From the NCBI RefSeq assembly GCF_000695095.2, contig NZ_CP011454.1, positions 1,984,001 through 2,048,000 of the forward strand: a stretch of DNA of 64,000 nt, given 5' to 3'. The DNA comes from Gemmatimonas phototrophica. GTDB taxonomy: Bacteria; Gemmatimonadota; Gemmatimonadetes; Gemmatimonadales; Gemmatimonadaceae. Under the pieces are notes generated by a model that saw only the letters and a list, made by a program, of their open reading frames with translations, searched no databases and was not told where the DNA came from. Position 1 is the stretch's first letter. Each line of letters opens with the position of its first letter. The position numbers and the translations under genes were made by a program. Positions 7,626 through 16,843 of the stretch are shown piece after piece.

Positions 7626-9797
7626 ATGTCCGCACCTTCGCACCTATGCCGCCTCGCCGCGGCGTTGCTGCTGCCATGTCTTCTCGGCGGGGCAAACCGC
7701 ACCGCCATCTCGGACGAGCCCACGATTCGCCGCACCGAGTTCGGCGTACCCCATATCGAGGCCACAACGTTCCGGGGACTGGGCATCGGCCTTGGCTTTG
7801 CCCAGGCCGAAGACTACCAGGAGCGCGTCGTCATTTCGTTGTTGCGAGCCAAGGGGTATATGGGGCGCACCTTCGGCAAGGACAGCATGGAGTCGGACTT
7901 TGCCGCCATGCGTATCCATGCCCGGGTACAGCAGACATACCACCTGCTCGATGCCGATACGCGGGCCATGTATGATGGGTTCGCCGAAGGGGTCAATCGC
8001 TACATCACGGCCAATCGTGGTACCCTCCCGGCATGGGCGCAGCCGGTGTTCCATGGTCATGATGTGGCGGCCGGTGACATCGGTACCGCCAACACCACCG
8101 CCGCCCGCAATCTGGTGCTACGGTGGCTGCGTCGGGATTCATTGGCACGGGTCACACCGCCCGAACACGACGCCAGTCGTGAAGAGCCAGACATTGCGGC
8201 ACGCCCCATTCTTGGCAGCGATGCCGACGTGGGCTCCAATGCGTGGGCGCTGGCTCCCTCGAGGACGACCTCGGGGCGCGCGATCCTCTTGCGGAATCCT
8301 CATCTCAACTGGAACGCGGGGTATTGGGAGGCCCACGTCACACTCCCCGGGAAGCTCGACTTCTACGGTGATTTTCGCATTGGCAGCGCCTTCTCCGTTG
8401 TTGGAGGATTCAATGCGCAGCTCGGATGGGCGACCACCAACAATGCGACCGATCTCGACGAGGTGTATGAACTGGCGCTCGATGCCACGCAGCCGGATCA
8501 TTACCTGTTCGATGGGACCAGCGTGCCGGTGCGCTATGACGACGTCGCGGTAGTCTCGCGGGACGGCGACAGCCTGCGCACCACCACGCGGCGATATGCC
8601 ACCACGCCGCTCGGTCCAGTCATCCATCGCAGCCACGACAAGTTGTACATCGTCCGCGCGGGCCCCGAAGGGGAATACCGTGCCGGTGCGCAGTTTCTGG
8701 CCATGATGCGCGCGCAGTCGCTGAAGGAATGGAAGCAGGCACTCGCCATGCGCGCGCGCGCCACATCCAATCTGACCTATGCCGACCGCGCCGGAAACAT
8801 CCTGACGATCTGGATGGCCACGATTCCGCGATTGCCGCATCCGTCCGGCCACGACTCGGTGCCCATTCCGGCGCGTACTTCGGCGGATATCTGGACCCGG
8901 CTTATTACACTCGACTCCCTCCCGCAAACCCAAAATCCGCCGGGAGGGTACGTCCACAATGAGAACGACGCGCCGCATTTTGCCAATCTCCGCGCGCTGC
9001 TCGATACGGCTCGCTATCCCGATAATGTGGAGCGCGGCGAACTGCGGCTCCGCAGTCAGCTGGCGCTCCAGCTCATTGCCAACACCCGCAAGTTTTCGCT
9101 GGAAGACGTCGTCCGCCAAAAGCACTCCATGCGGATGCTGCTGGCCGATCGTGTCAAGCCGGAGCTGCTGGCGGCGGTGAAACGTTCGCCGGTGGCCACT
9201 GACTCCACGGCCATGCTGGCCGTCGCCATCCTGGCGGCGTGGAACAACTCTGTCGCTCCGACCAGCCGCGGCGGTGTCCTTTTCGAGACGTTCTGGCGCC
9301 GGTATCTGTTGCAGGCGCGCGATTCCGCTTTTGCCGAAAAGTGGTCGTGGGCGCGGCTCACACAAACGCCGCGAGGGCTCGGCCAGCCGGAGAAAGCGGT
9401 TGACGCCCTGCTGTGGGCCATGAACGAAACGACTCGGAAGTTTGGACGCCCTGATGTGGCCTGGGGGGATGTTCACCGGGTCCGGCGCGGTGGCGTGGAT
9501 GTGCCGGTGGGTGGCTGTAGCGGGGCACTTGGCTGCTTTCGCGTCCTCACCTACGAAGAACAGGCTGATGGCAAGCGGGCGGCCAACAGTGGAGATGGGT
9601 GGGTACTGGCCGTGGAGTTCGGTCCTCGCACCCCGCGGGCGTATTCGATCCTTGCCTACGGACAAAGCACCGATCCCAAGTCCCCGCACCATGCCGACCA
9701 GGCGGCCATGTTCGCCCGCGGGGAGTTCAAGCCGGTGCGATTCACCGCCAAAGATGTGATTGCTCACACAATCCGGCAGTACACCCCCAGCCCATAA
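7626..9797 (+). CDS. Penicillin acylase family (S45) Ntn-hydrolase
   Basis: 723 residues with a signal peptide (~1-28). The alpha chain begins IRRTEFGVPHIEA, with GLGFAQAEDY, the usual start of penicillin/acyl-homoserine-lactone acylases. The autoprocessing site is seen as VGSNAWALAPSRT, making Ser204 the new N-terminal nucleophile, followed by RNPHLNW. Later Asn and Arg residues of the beta chain (TTNNATDLDE, VHNENDAP) are present. These enzymes cleave amide bonds of acylated amines in the periplasm. AHL lactonase-type quorum quenching, beta-lactam side-chain removal or acyl-peptide scavenging are all possible; sequence alone does not decide. Confidence 0.93.
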   Translation: MSAPSHLCRLAAALLLPCLLGGANRTAISDEPTIRRTEFGVPHIEATTFRGLGIGLGFAQAEDYQERVVISLLRAKGYMGRTFGKDSMESDFAAMRIHARVQQTYHLLDADTRAMYDGFAEGVNRYITANRGTLPAWAQPVFHGHDVAAGDIGTANTTAARNLVLRWLRRDSLARVTPPEHDASREEPDIAARPILGSDADVGSNAWALAPSRTTSGRAILLRNPHLNWNAGYWEAHVTLPGKLDFYGDFRIGSAFSVVGGFNAQLGWATTNNATDLDEVYELALDATQPDHYLFDGTSVPVRYDDVAVVSRDGDSLRTTTRRYATTPLGPVIHRSHDKLYIVRAGPEGEYRAGAQFLAMMRAQSLKEWKQALAMRARATSNLTYADRAGNILTIWMATIPRLPHPSGHDSVPIPARTSADIWTRLITLDSLPQTQNPPGGYVHNENDAPHFANLRALLDTARYPDNVERGELRLRSQLALQLIANTRKFSLEDVVRQKHSMRMLLADRVKPELLAAVKRSPVATDSTAMLAVAILAAWNNSVAPTSRGGVLFETFWRRYLLQARDSAFAEKWSWARLTQTPRGLGQPEKAVDALLWAMNETTRKFGRPDVAWGDVHRVRRGGVDVPVGGCSGALGCFRVLTYEEQADGKRAANSGDGWVLAVEFGPRTPRAYSILAYGQSTDPKSPHHADQAAMFARGEFKPVRFTAKDVIAHTIRQYTPSP

Positions 9798-9798
9798 T

Positions 9799-9827
9799 GC
9801 CCAAGGCATTTACTTCTGGGCGCTTTT
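9799..9827 (+). terminator. Terminator candidate after the acylase gene
   Basis: GCCCA (9799-9803) pairs with TGGGC (9817-9821), partly extended by AG/CT, and is followed by GCTTTT. The stem is short. The TTGACG at 9826-9831 just behind it may be the -35 of the next gene. Confidence 0.45.
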
Positions 9828-9877
9828 GACGTTCATTTTCCAGACCTTTTCACTTCACTTCAGGGGAGTCACCCACG

Positions 9878-10285
9878 ATGCAGCATCTCGTGCGCCGCTT
9901 GCTGGTGCCTGTTCTCGCAACTGCGGCCCTCACGTTGGGCACTTCGCAGGCCAGTGCGTTTGTCGGCCAGCCCAAGGCTGAACTCAAGATTGAAGGTGAA
10001 CGCGCGCAGGATGGCGCCCGCCTCGTGATCAAGGGGAAGAATTGGCCTGCCAAGTCCAAGCTCAAGATTACCGCTACTCGCGCGCCGGGCGCGCGCAGCC
10101 CGCAGGACTTTGGTGTGGTCGATGTCGATGACAAGGGCGAGTTCGTGCTGCGCAAGACGGTCCAGTGCACCACGCAGTCCATGGACGAGGGTACGACGGA
10201 AAGCGTGACCTTCACGGCGGCCGAAGAAACGTCGGGAACGAAAGCCACGGCCAAGTCCACCGGTGCGCCCTGGGTCTGCATGTAA
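9878..10285 (+). CDS. Small secreted protein of unknown function
   Basis: 135 residues. A clear signal peptide ends near ASAF (~27), and AGGGGAG lies upstream of the start. The mature part, about 108 residues, is rich in Lys, Thr and beta-strand-like alternation (ARLVIKGKNWPAKSKLKITA, KGEFVLRKTVQC) and ends in Cys-Met. The LVIKGKNWP pattern resembles the start of an Ig-like or surface-binding beta-sandwich, and the two Cys residues may form one disulfide. It was not recognised as a known family. A TTGACG at 9826 may supply its own promoter; the matching -10 is poor. Confidence 0.7.
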   Translation: MQHLVRRLLVPVLATAALTLGTSQASAFVGQPKAELKIEGERAQDGARLVIKGKNWPAKSKLKITATRAPGARSPQDFGVVDVDDKGEFVLRKTVQCTTQSMDEGTTESVTFTAAEETSGTKATAKSTGAPWVCM

Positions 10286-10363
10286 TCGTTGGCTCGGAGG
10301 CCACTCCGTGCGGATCGCCGGGCTGTTGGTCGCCGAAACGATGGTTGTCGCACTAGTTTCTCC

Positions 10364-10396
10364 ACGCGGTGCTCCCCTGCTTGGGGGGCACCGCGT
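10364..10396 (+). terminator. Hairpin after the small secreted protein gene
   Basis: ACGCGGTGC (10364-10372) and GCACCGCGT (10388-10396) pair perfectly, and the inner TCCCC/GGGGG extends the stem to 14 bp. No T-run follows, so termination may be inefficient. It lies 24 bases before the first ATP-grasp gene. Confidence 0.6.
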
Positions 10397-10420
10397 TGCA
10401 TATCTCCGCTACCCGCCGCC

Positions 10421-11638
10421 ATGCTGGTAATCTTCGTTGCCCCGTTCTTTTCCCCCGCCGCCACGCAAATGATTGAGGCGGCGCTGGCACTGCCTCACAT
10501 CCGCCTCGCGGTCATTGCCCAACAGGCACTGGAGCAGTTGCCTCCTCATCTCGCCGCCCGCCTGGTAGGGCACTGGCGCGTGAACGATGTCACAGACGCC
10601 GGGCAATTGACGTGGGCAGTGAAAGGCCTGTCCGCGGCCCATGGGGCGGTCTCACGCTGTTTCGCCGCCTACGAGCAAACGCAGTGGCCATTGGCGACTG
10701 TCCGGGAGCAGCTGGGAATTCCCGGGCTCCCCAGCGAGGCCGCGCAAAACTTCCGCGACAAGGCCCGCATGAAGGACGTCTTGCGTGCCGCCGGCGTGCC
10801 CGTTGCCAGACACCAATTGGTTGAGCATGCTCCCGACGCCCGACGATTCGTGGCCGACGTGGGCTTCCCCATTGTCATCAAGCCGCCGGCCGGCGCTGGC
10901 GCCAAGGCCACCGAGCGCATAACCGATGCGTCGTCGTTGGAGGCCGCCCTTCAACGCTACGCGCCGTCGCCGCAGGATCCCATGCTCGCCGAGGAATTCC
11001 TGCGTGGTACGGAGCATTCGCTGGAAACGGTCACGATCAACGGCGCGCCGGTCTGGCACTCGCTGACACGATACGCTCCGACACCGCTGGACGTCATTGA
11101 GAACCCGTGGATCCAATGGACGGTGCTTCTCCCGCGCGACATCGATACCCCCCAGTACGACGACATCAAGGCCATGGGCGACAAGGCGCTCAAGGTACTC
11201 GGCATGACCACCGGCGTGTCGCACTGCGAATGGTTCCGGCGCCCCGATGGATCGGTCGCCATCAGTGAAATTGCGGCCCGGCCACCTGGCGCCAACATCA
11301 CCACCATGGTGTCCCGCGCGAACGACATGGATTTCGTGACTGCCTGGATGCGCCTCATGATCGACGGACGGTTCACGGTTCCCGAGCGCAGGTATGCCGT
11401 TGGCACAGCCTACCTGCGAGGACAGGGGCAGGGAATCGTGGCTGCAGTGGAAGGGCTTGATCTCGTTCGGCGCGAGCTGCATCACCTGATCTGCGACGAA
11501 CGGCTCCCCTATCCGGGGCAGGCGCCCACCGGCAGCTACGAGGGCGAGGGATTCATCATGGTGCGCCACCCCGACACTAGGGTGGTGCAAAACGCCCTGA
11601 CGCGTATCATCTCCACTGTGAAGGTCATTCTCCGTTAG
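10421..11638 (+). CDS. ATP-grasp domain protein (paralogue 1)
   Basis: 405 residues; ATG 10421 was chosen because the protein-like sequence (MLVIFVAPFF) begins there. A Rossmann-like N-terminal pre-ATP-grasp part (~1-105) is followed by the ATP-grasp fold: FRDKARMKDVLRAAGVP, GFPIVIKPPAGAGAKAT (phosphate-binding loop), AEEFLRGTEHS, and the Mg-binding SEIAARPPGANI. This is the carboxylate-amine/thiol ligase layout (carnosine synthase/PurK-like): ATP makes an acyl-phosphate that a nucleophile attacks. The substrates are unknown. It is followed 53 bases later by a divergent paralogue of similar length, suggesting a two-step or hetero-oligomeric ligase. Confidence 0.85.
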   Translation: MLVIFVAPFFSPAATQMIEAALALPHIRLAVIAQQALEQLPPHLAARLVGHWRVNDVTDAGQLTWAVKGLSAAHGAVSRCFAAYEQTQWPLATVREQLGIPGLPSEAAQNFRDKARMKDVLRAAGVPVARHQLVEHAPDARRFVADVGFPIVIKPPAGAGAKATERITDASSLEAALQRYAPSPQDPMLAEEFLRGTEHSLETVTINGAPVWHSLTRYAPTPLDVIENPWIQWTVLLPRDIDTPQYDDIKAMGDKALKVLGMTTGVSHCEWFRRPDGSVAISEIAARPPGANITTMVSRANDMDFVTAWMRLMIDGRFTVPERRYAVGTAYLRGQGQGIVAAVEGLDLVRRELHHLICDERLPYPGQAPTGSYEGEGFIMVRHPDTRVVQNALTRIISTVKVILR

Positions 11639-11691
11639 CCGCGACCACGTTTCGTCGTCGTTCTGCCACCACCGACCCGTCGGCCCTCCAA

Positions 11692-12924
11692 GTGTCCATA
11701 TCCAAAACCGTCCTCATGATCACGCCGGGGTTTCCCGGCGAAATGCCCTTGTTCACCCGCGGACTCTCCGAGCAAGGTGCCACGGTGCTGGGGGTGGCCG
11801 ACGGACCGGCGAGCGATCTGCCCGAACTCGCCCGGCGGCATCTGAGCGACTATTTGCAGGTGCCCGACCTGTTCTCCAACGTGCCGAGTGCCATTGACCA
11901 GATCCGTCGCTGGTTGGGGGCTCGCACCCTCGATCGCGTCTGCTGTCTCTGGGAGCCCGGTATTGAACTCGCGGCGCAGATCCGGGAAGCGCTCGACGTG
12001 CCGGGGCAAGGGTATGAGCAGTCGCTCAAGTTCCGCAATAAAGACCTCATGAAGCAGGCGCTGGCCGATGGCGGAGTGCGGGTGCCGCACCACGCGGTGG
12101 CCAGTACCGCCGCCGAGGTCTGGGCGGCGGCCGAACAGGTGGGTTACCCGCTCATCATCAAGCCCATCGCCGGGGCGGGATCCATGGACACCTTCCGCTG
12201 CGATGACGCCAAAGCCGTTGCGGCGGCCATTGCACAGCTGGGGCACATTGAAACGGTGGACGTCGAAGAGTTCATCGACGGCGAAGAGTTCACCTACGAC
12301 ACCATTTGTGCCGGCGGGGACATCAAGTACTTCCACGTTGGTCACTACCGACCGCGTCCGCTCATTGCGCGGACCAACGAGTGGATCTCGCCGCAGACGC
12401 TGTCCTACCGCCATCTCGATGATCCGTGGGTGACTGATGGCATTGCCCTCGGCGAACAGGTCATCAAGATCCTTGGCTACGATACCGGATTCACCCATAT
12501 GGAGTGGTACCGGAAATCCAATGGCGAGGTGGTGTTCGGCGAAATTGGTGCCCGCCCGCCCGGTGCCCGGACCGTGGACCTGATGAACTTTGCCAGCAAC
12601 GTGGACCTGTTTGCCGGGTGGGCCGAGGCCGAGCTGCACGGCGCCTTCTCCCTGACCGTCGAACGACCGTATAACTGCGCCTGCATTACCAAGCGCGCGC
12701 ATGGACAGGGGCGTATTCAGCGCATTGAAGGGCTCGATCGCATCAAGAGCCGGTTGGGTGATGCGATCTGCACGATTGATCTGCTCACCCTCGGGTCGCC
12801 TCGCCGCGATTGGAAAAGCACCCTGCTGTCCGACGGGTACGTGACGCTGCGTCATCCCGACTGGCAGACATGCAAGGACATGGCGGATTTCGTGGGTACT
12901 GATCTCCACTTGTACGCCGGATAA
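11692..12924 (+). CDS. ATP-grasp domain protein (paralogue 2)
   Basis: 410 residues with a GTG start at 11692. It has the same layout as its upstream neighbour: a Rossmann-like N-terminus (TVLMITPGFPGEMPLFTRGL), FRNKDLMKQALADGGVRVP, GYPLIIKPIAGAGSMDT, VEEFIDGEEFTYDT and FGEIGARPPGARTVDLMN. The residues that bind ATP and Mg are conserved, while the substrate-facing parts differ. Both proteins share the C-terminal RxAHGQGRIQRIEGLD/LRGQGQGIVAAVEGLD segment, a sign of gene duplication. Likely a cytoplasmic ligase joining a carboxylate to an amine; no biosynthetic neighbour identifies the product. Confidence 0.85.
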   Translation: MSISKTVLMITPGFPGEMPLFTRGLSEQGATVLGVADGPASDLPELARRHLSDYLQVPDLFSNVPSAIDQIRRWLGARTLDRVCCLWEPGIELAAQIREALDVPGQGYEQSLKFRNKDLMKQALADGGVRVPHHAVASTAAEVWAAAEQVGYPLIIKPIAGAGSMDTFRCDDAKAVAAAIAQLGHIETVDVEEFIDGEEFTYDTICAGGDIKYFHVGHYRPRPLIARTNEWISPQTLSYRHLDDPWVTDGIALGEQVIKILGYDTGFTHMEWYRKSNGEVVFGEIGARPPGARTVDLMNFASNVDLFAGWAEAELHGAFSLTVERPYNCACITKRAHGQGRIQRIEGLDRIKSRLGDAICTIDLLTLGSPRRDWKSTLLSDGYVTLRHPDWQTCKDMADFVGTDLHLYAG

Positions 12925-13172
12925 CGGATACCGGGGTGGCGGGAACTGCTGGCACGGAAGGTCGATCTGTGGCGTCCGTGCCTCACTCCCGGTGGTTTCG
13001 ATGCAACGTGTGGCAAGCTCAACCGTTTGCGTGGAAACACATACCGAGTGGTTTCAGAGGGAAAACGGTGATTTGAAGGGTGTTTGGGCCGCGGCACACG
13101 CTTTGCCCTACTGGTGTGCGAAGGCCGCGTTGAGGCGGCCGCGATGCATCCCTCTCTGCCGGAACCGTTTTC

Positions 13173-13649
13173 ATGTCGCCCATTCTCGAAGAACCGCCAG
13201 TCGATCCCATCCGCGGGTATTTCTCGCAGTTGTGTGTGATGCTCACCGGCATCGCCTCCGGGGTCGTTGAGGCACCGGCCGGGAATGCCCTGCAGTCGCC
13301 CACATATCACATGGGTCGCCGCGACGGCTTGCATGTGGTGGTCGCCCACCTCGCGTCCAGTCGCACGCTCAAGGAAGCGGCCGACAAGTGTGTGGCGTTC
13401 GGTCGCGGGGTTGAGGAACGGGCGGACTCGCACCCGTATGGCCCTGATTGGTCGCAGGGGTTTGCGCAGGCCACCATGGAGGCCGCGTCCGATATCGCCA
13501 TGTACGCCGCCACCTCGCATATCCCGCCGGTAGACAAGGCCCGGCTCCGGGCCGCTCGCACCGCCGCGCGTCACCTGTCGCCGCTCCATGGGCTGTGGTC
13601 GCCCAAGGCGGCCGGCACCGAACCGCCGCGGTCTCACCACGAGTGGTAA
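13173..13649 (+). CDS. Conserved-looking protein of unknown function
   Basis: 158 residues, no signal peptide or membrane segment. The sequence is largely helical: RGYFSQLCVMLTGIASGVVEAP, then SRTLKEAADKCVAFGRGVEERA and DWSQGFAQATMEAASDIAMYAA, followed by an unstructured Pro/His-rich tail. It has codon use like its neighbours, so it is probably real. No family was recognised. The 248 bases before it (12925-13172) hold no gene I can support. A strong hairpin follows at 13697. Confidence 0.55.
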   Translation: MSPILEEPPVDPIRGYFSQLCVMLTGIASGVVEAPAGNALQSPTYHMGRRDGLHVVVAHLASSRTLKEAADKCVAFGRGVEERADSHPYGPDWSQGFAQATMEAASDIAMYAATSHIPPVDKARLRAARTAARHLSPLHGLWSPKAAGTEPPRSHHEW

Positions 13650-13696
13650 GCTGGCCGCTCTGAAAAATCGCAGTCTCCAGTGGCAGTGAAGTAGGG

Positions 13697-13737
13697 AAGT
13701 GGCGAGCGTCCGGGGGGGCGCTCGCCACTTTGTGTTT
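13697..13737 (+). terminator. Strong terminator hairpin in the pyrR leader
   Basis: A perfect 12-bp stem, AAGTGGCGAGCG (13697-13708) and CGCTCGCCACTT (13719-13730), with a 10-base G-rich loop, followed by TGTGTTT. It either ends the upstream gene (stop 13649) or acts as a pyrimidine attenuator, since pyrR begins only about 60 bases later. A second GC-rich pairing (CGCCCGGG near 13738 with CCCGGGGCG near 13760) could compete. I could not find a convincing PyrR-binding loop of the Bacillus type. Confidence 0.75.
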
Positions 13738-13793
13738 CGCCCGGGTCGCGCAACAGTCTCCCGGGGCGCCCGGCCGCTGTTAACTTGTCCGCC

Positions 13794-14345
13794 ATGCCCA
13801 ACAAGCCCACCACAGTGCTGGACGCACGCGCGCTCGATCGCACGCTGCGCCGCATGGCCGACCAGATCGTTGAACTCAACGCCGGCACCGATAATCTCGT
13901 GATCGTCGGTATCCAGCGGCGCGGTGTGCAACTCGCCGAGCGCATCGTGCGCATCATCGAGAGCCAGGAAAAGGTGACGGTCGCTTCCGGCGCTCTCGAT
14001 ATCACGCTCTATCGCGACGACCTGCAGACCGTTGGGCCCCGCCCGGTGGTGGGAGCCACGTCGCTCCCGTGGGCACTCGACGATCAGCGCGTGGTTATCG
14101 TCGATGACGTGCTCTATACGGGCCGTACCGTACGCGCGGCGCTCGACGAACTGGCCGATTTCGGACGGCCCTCACGCATTGCGCTCGCGGTGCTCATCGA
14201 TCGCGGGGGACGCGAACTGCCCATTCACGCGGACATCGTGGGCCGCCGGATAGACGTGGCCGCCGGACAACGCGTCGATGTCTTCATCGAAGAACTCGAC
14301 GGCCGCGACGAAGTGGAGATTGCCTCCCGCGACGAGGAGGGCTGA
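13794..14345 (+). CDS. pyrR: PyrR: pyrimidine regulator / uracil phosphoribosyltransferase
   Basis: 183 residues from ATG 13794 (a TTG at 13785 in the same frame is possible). The PRPP-binding motif [19 protein letters not shown] is diagnostic of type I phosphoribosyltransferases, and the N-terminal [17 protein letters not shown] and [10 protein letters not shown] match PyrR. In many bacteria PyrR binds pyr mRNA in response to UMP and attenuates the operon; it also has weak uracil phosphoribosyltransferase activity. Here it heads pyrB and pyrC, and a strong hairpin sits in its leader, which fits autoregulation. Confidence 0.95.
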   Translation: MPNKPTTVLDARALDRTLRRMADQIVELNAGTDNLVIVGIQRRGVQLAERIVRIIESQEKVTVASGALDITLYRDDLQTVGPRPVVGATSLPWALDDQRVVIVDDVLYTGRTVRAALDELADFGRPSRIALAVLIDRGGRELPIHADIVGRRIDVAAGQRVDVFIEELDGRDEVEIASRDEEG

Positions 14346-14349
14346 GCGT

Positions 14350-15309
14350 ATGGCTGGTCCCCTTGGCAAGGACCTGTTGGGGCTTGCGCCGCTCTCGGCC
14401 GACCAGATCCGTCTGGTCCTCGACACCGCGGTGCCGTTCCGGGAAATCTCGGAACGTGCCATCAAGAAAGTCCCCACGCTGCGCGGCGCAACGATCGTGA
14501 ACCTGTTCTTCGAGGCCTCCACGCGAACCCGTATTTCGTTCGAGTTCGCCGAGAAGCGCCTCAGCGCCGACACCGTCAACGTGGCCTCCGCCGGGTCGAG
14601 CGTATCGAAGGGGGAAACGCTCGTCGACACGGCGCGCAATCTCGAAGCGATGAAGATCGACATGGTCGTCGTCCGCCACGGCGGCTCGGGAGCGGCGAAG
14701 TTCCTTGCCGAACGCATCGAGTCGAACGTCGTCAATGCCGGTGACGGCACCAACGAACACCCCACGCAGGGGCTGCTCGACATGCTCACGTTGCGTGACC
14801 GCTTCGGTGATCTTGCCGGCAAGCGCATCTGCATCGTGGGTGATGTGCTCCATTCGCGCGTGGCGCGCTCCAACATCTGGGGGCTCACCAAGCTTGGCGC
14901 ACAGGTCGCGGTCTGCGGCCCGCGGTCCTTGCTTCCCAACGCCATCGAACAGATGGGCGTGACGGTCTTCAATCGCATCGAAGAAGCGATCGAATGGGCC
15001 GACGCGCTCAACGTGTTGCGTTTGCAACTCGAGCGCATGCAGGCGGGCTACATCCCGTCGCTGCGCGAATACAATCGCGTTTTCGGCGTCACCAGTGCAC
15101 GACTGGAGAAGGCGTCGCGCGATCTGCTCATCCTCCATCCAGGCCCGATGAATCGTGGCGTGGAAATCGATAGCGACGTGGCCGATGGACCGCACTCGGT
15201 GATCCTCGATCAGGTCACGAACGGCGTTGCCGTCCGTATGGCTGTCCTGTACCTGCTTGCCGGTGGCAAGCCTGAACTGGCCGAAGCGGCCAAGAAGGGA
15301 GTGGCATAA
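14350..15309 (+). CDS. pyrB: Aspartate carbamoyltransferase catalytic subunit
   Basis: 319 residues, full length for the family. The ATG at 14350 has GAGGAGGG eight bases upstream. The carbamoyl-phosphate site [15 protein letters not shown] is intact, as are [22 protein letters not shown] and the aspartate-site [12 protein letters not shown]. It condenses carbamoyl phosphate and aspartate to N-carbamoyl-aspartate, the committed step of pyrimidine synthesis. No pyrI regulatory subunit is present. It starts four bases after pyrR and its stop overlaps the pyrC start (TAATG). Confidence 0.97.
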   Translation: MAGPLGKDLLGLAPLSADQIRLVLDTAVPFREISERAIKKVPTLRGATIVNLFFEASTRTRISFEFAEKRLSADTVNVASAGSSVSKGETLVDTARNLEAMKIDMVVVRHGGSGAAKFLAERIESNVVNAGDGTNEHPTQGLLDMLTLRDRFGDLAGKRICIVGDVLHSRVARSNIWGLTKLGAQVAVCGPRSLLPNAIEQMGVTVFNRIEEAIEWADALNVLRLQLERMQAGYIPSLREYNRVFGVTSARLEKASRDLLILHPGPMNRGVEIDSDVADGPHSVILDQVTNGVAVRMAVLYLLAGGKPELAEAAKKGVA

Positions 15310-16607
15310 TGGCGTATCCCATCGGGTCACGGGACCTGCTCATTCGTGGTGGTCGCATCATCGACCCGTCGCAAGGCCTCGATGCCGTCGGCGACGTGCT
15401 GTTGCGCAATGGTATCGTCGAGGCGTGTGGAGGCACCATCAGCACACCGGACGGCGCCGAGATTCTCGACGCCTCGGGGCTCGTGGTCGCGCCGGGCTTT
15501 ATCGATGTCCACGTGCACCTGCGCGAACCGGGACGCGAAGATGTCGAAACCGTCGCAAGCGGTGCGCATAGTGCCGTGGCGGGTGGCATTACGGCCGTGT
15601 GCTGCATGCCCAACACCAAGCCGGTTACCGACAATCAGGCGGTCGTCGGCTTCGTGAAGCAGAAGGCCGAGCAGGCCGGTTACGCGCGCGTCTATCCGTA
15701 CGGCGCCATTTCGGTGGGTCAGAAGGGCGAAACACTCGCCGAGATGGCTGAGATGGTCGCCGCCGGTGCCGTCGCGTTCAGTGATGACGGTCGTCCGGTG
15801 GAAAGTGCGCAGCTCATGCGCAGCGCGCTCGAATATGCCCGCGCCTTCAACGTGCCCATCGCCGAGCACTGCGAAGACATGACGCTCGCGCGCGGCGGCA
15901 GCATGAACGAAGGCATCATGAGCGCGAAGCTCGGGCTCAAGGGTATTCCCGCCGAGGCGGAAGAGATCTACGTCATCCGCGATATCCTGCTCGCGAAGCG
16001 CACCGGCGGACACATTCACATGTGCCACCTCAGCACCAAGGGGTCCGTGGAGCTCGTGCGCTGGGGCAAGGAACGCGGCATCAACGTCACGGCGGAAGTG
16101 TGCTCGCACCACATCTCGCTCACCGAAGATGCCGTCGACGGCTACAACACCAACGCGAAAATGAATCCGCCGCTGCGCACCGCCGAGGATATCGAAGCGC
16201 TGCAGCAGGGGCTCGCCGACGGCACGATCGATCTGCTCGTCACTGATCACGCGCCCCATCACTACGACGAAAAGGAACGTGAGTTCGCCGATGCGCCCAA
16301 CGGTATCGTGGGGCTCGAGACGGCGCTGGCGGTGAACACGACGTATCTGTTGCACACCGGTATTCTCACGCTGCCGCAGATCGTCGATGCCATGAGCTGC
16401 AAGCAGGCGAAAATCTTCCATCTGCCGGGCGGAACGCTCGCTCGGGGCGGCATCGCTGACGTGACCATCTTCGATCCCAATCGCCAGTGGAGTTGCGATC
16501 CGAAGGCGTTCAAGTCGAAGGGGCGGAACACCCCGTATGGGGGACATACGTTCACGGGGCAGGCGCGCTATACGATCGTTGCCGGTCGCGTGGTGTACAC
16601 GGCGTAA
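15309..16607 (+). CDS. pyrC: Dihydroorotase (class I)
   Basis: 432 residues; the start overlaps the pyrB stop by one base. The metal-binding HVHLREPG (His68, His70) opens the amidohydrolase barrel, and FSDDGRP, HICHLS-like HMCHLSTKG, NPPLR and TDHAPH (Asp in the active site) are present. It cyclises N-carbamoyl-aspartate to dihydroorotate. With pyrR and pyrB it forms a three-gene pyrimidine operon, ended by a hairpin at 16652. Confidence 0.97.
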   Translation: MAYPIGSRDLLIRGGRIIDPSQGLDAVGDVLLRNGIVEACGGTISTPDGAEILDASGLVVAPGFIDVHVHLREPGREDVETVASGAHSAVAGGITAVCCMPNTKPVTDNQAVVGFVKQKAEQAGYARVYPYGAISVGQKGETLAEMAEMVAAGAVAFSDDGRPVESAQLMRSALEYARAFNVPIAEHCEDMTLARGGSMNEGIMSAKLGLKGIPAEAEEIYVIRDILLAKRTGGHIHMCHLSTKGSVELVRWGKERGINVTAEVCSHHISLTEDAVDGYNTNAKMNPPLRTAEDIEALQQGLADGTIDLLVTDHAPHHYDEKEREFADAPNGIVGLETALAVNTTYLLHTGILTLPQIVDAMSCKQAKIFHLPGGTLARGGIADVTIFDPNRQWSCDPKAFKSKGRNTPYGGHTFTGQARYTIVAGRVVYTA

Positions 16608-16651
16608 TGGTGACGGCTCACGGCTGATCACGCCTGAGCTCGTCAGGACGG

Positions 16652-16677
16652 ACCGGTGTGACTTCGGTCACACCGGT
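16652..16677 (+). terminator. UUCG-tetraloop hairpin after pyrC
   Basis: An 11-bp perfect stem ACCGGTGTGAC (16652-16662) / GTCACACCGGT (16667-16677) closed by a TTCG tetraloop, 45 bases after the pyrC stop. There is no T-run downstream, so it may be a 3'-end stabiliser or a factor-assisted terminator. Confidence 0.65.
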
Positions 16678-16843
16678 TGGCCGCGGCGGAGCAATTGACA
16701 ACCCCGTGCTGTCACAAAGTGTGCACGGCTGCCATAGTTGAGTACATGACCGCCGCCCTTCACGTGACACCCCTCCGTTCCGCATCGTCCGTTCACGGGA
16801 TGGCCTGCAGTGAGGGCCTCTCCGAAATCACCCCTCGTTCCTC

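Noticed and set aside
8139-9809. Long open frame on the minus strand opposite the acylase gene
   Set aside because: It is the antisense shadow of a full-length acylase with all its catalytic residues. No protein-like features.
16695-16700. TTGACA before the zinc-ribbon gene taken as a promoter
   Set aside because: The hexamer is perfect but no acceptable -10 is found at 16-18 bases; it was not called.
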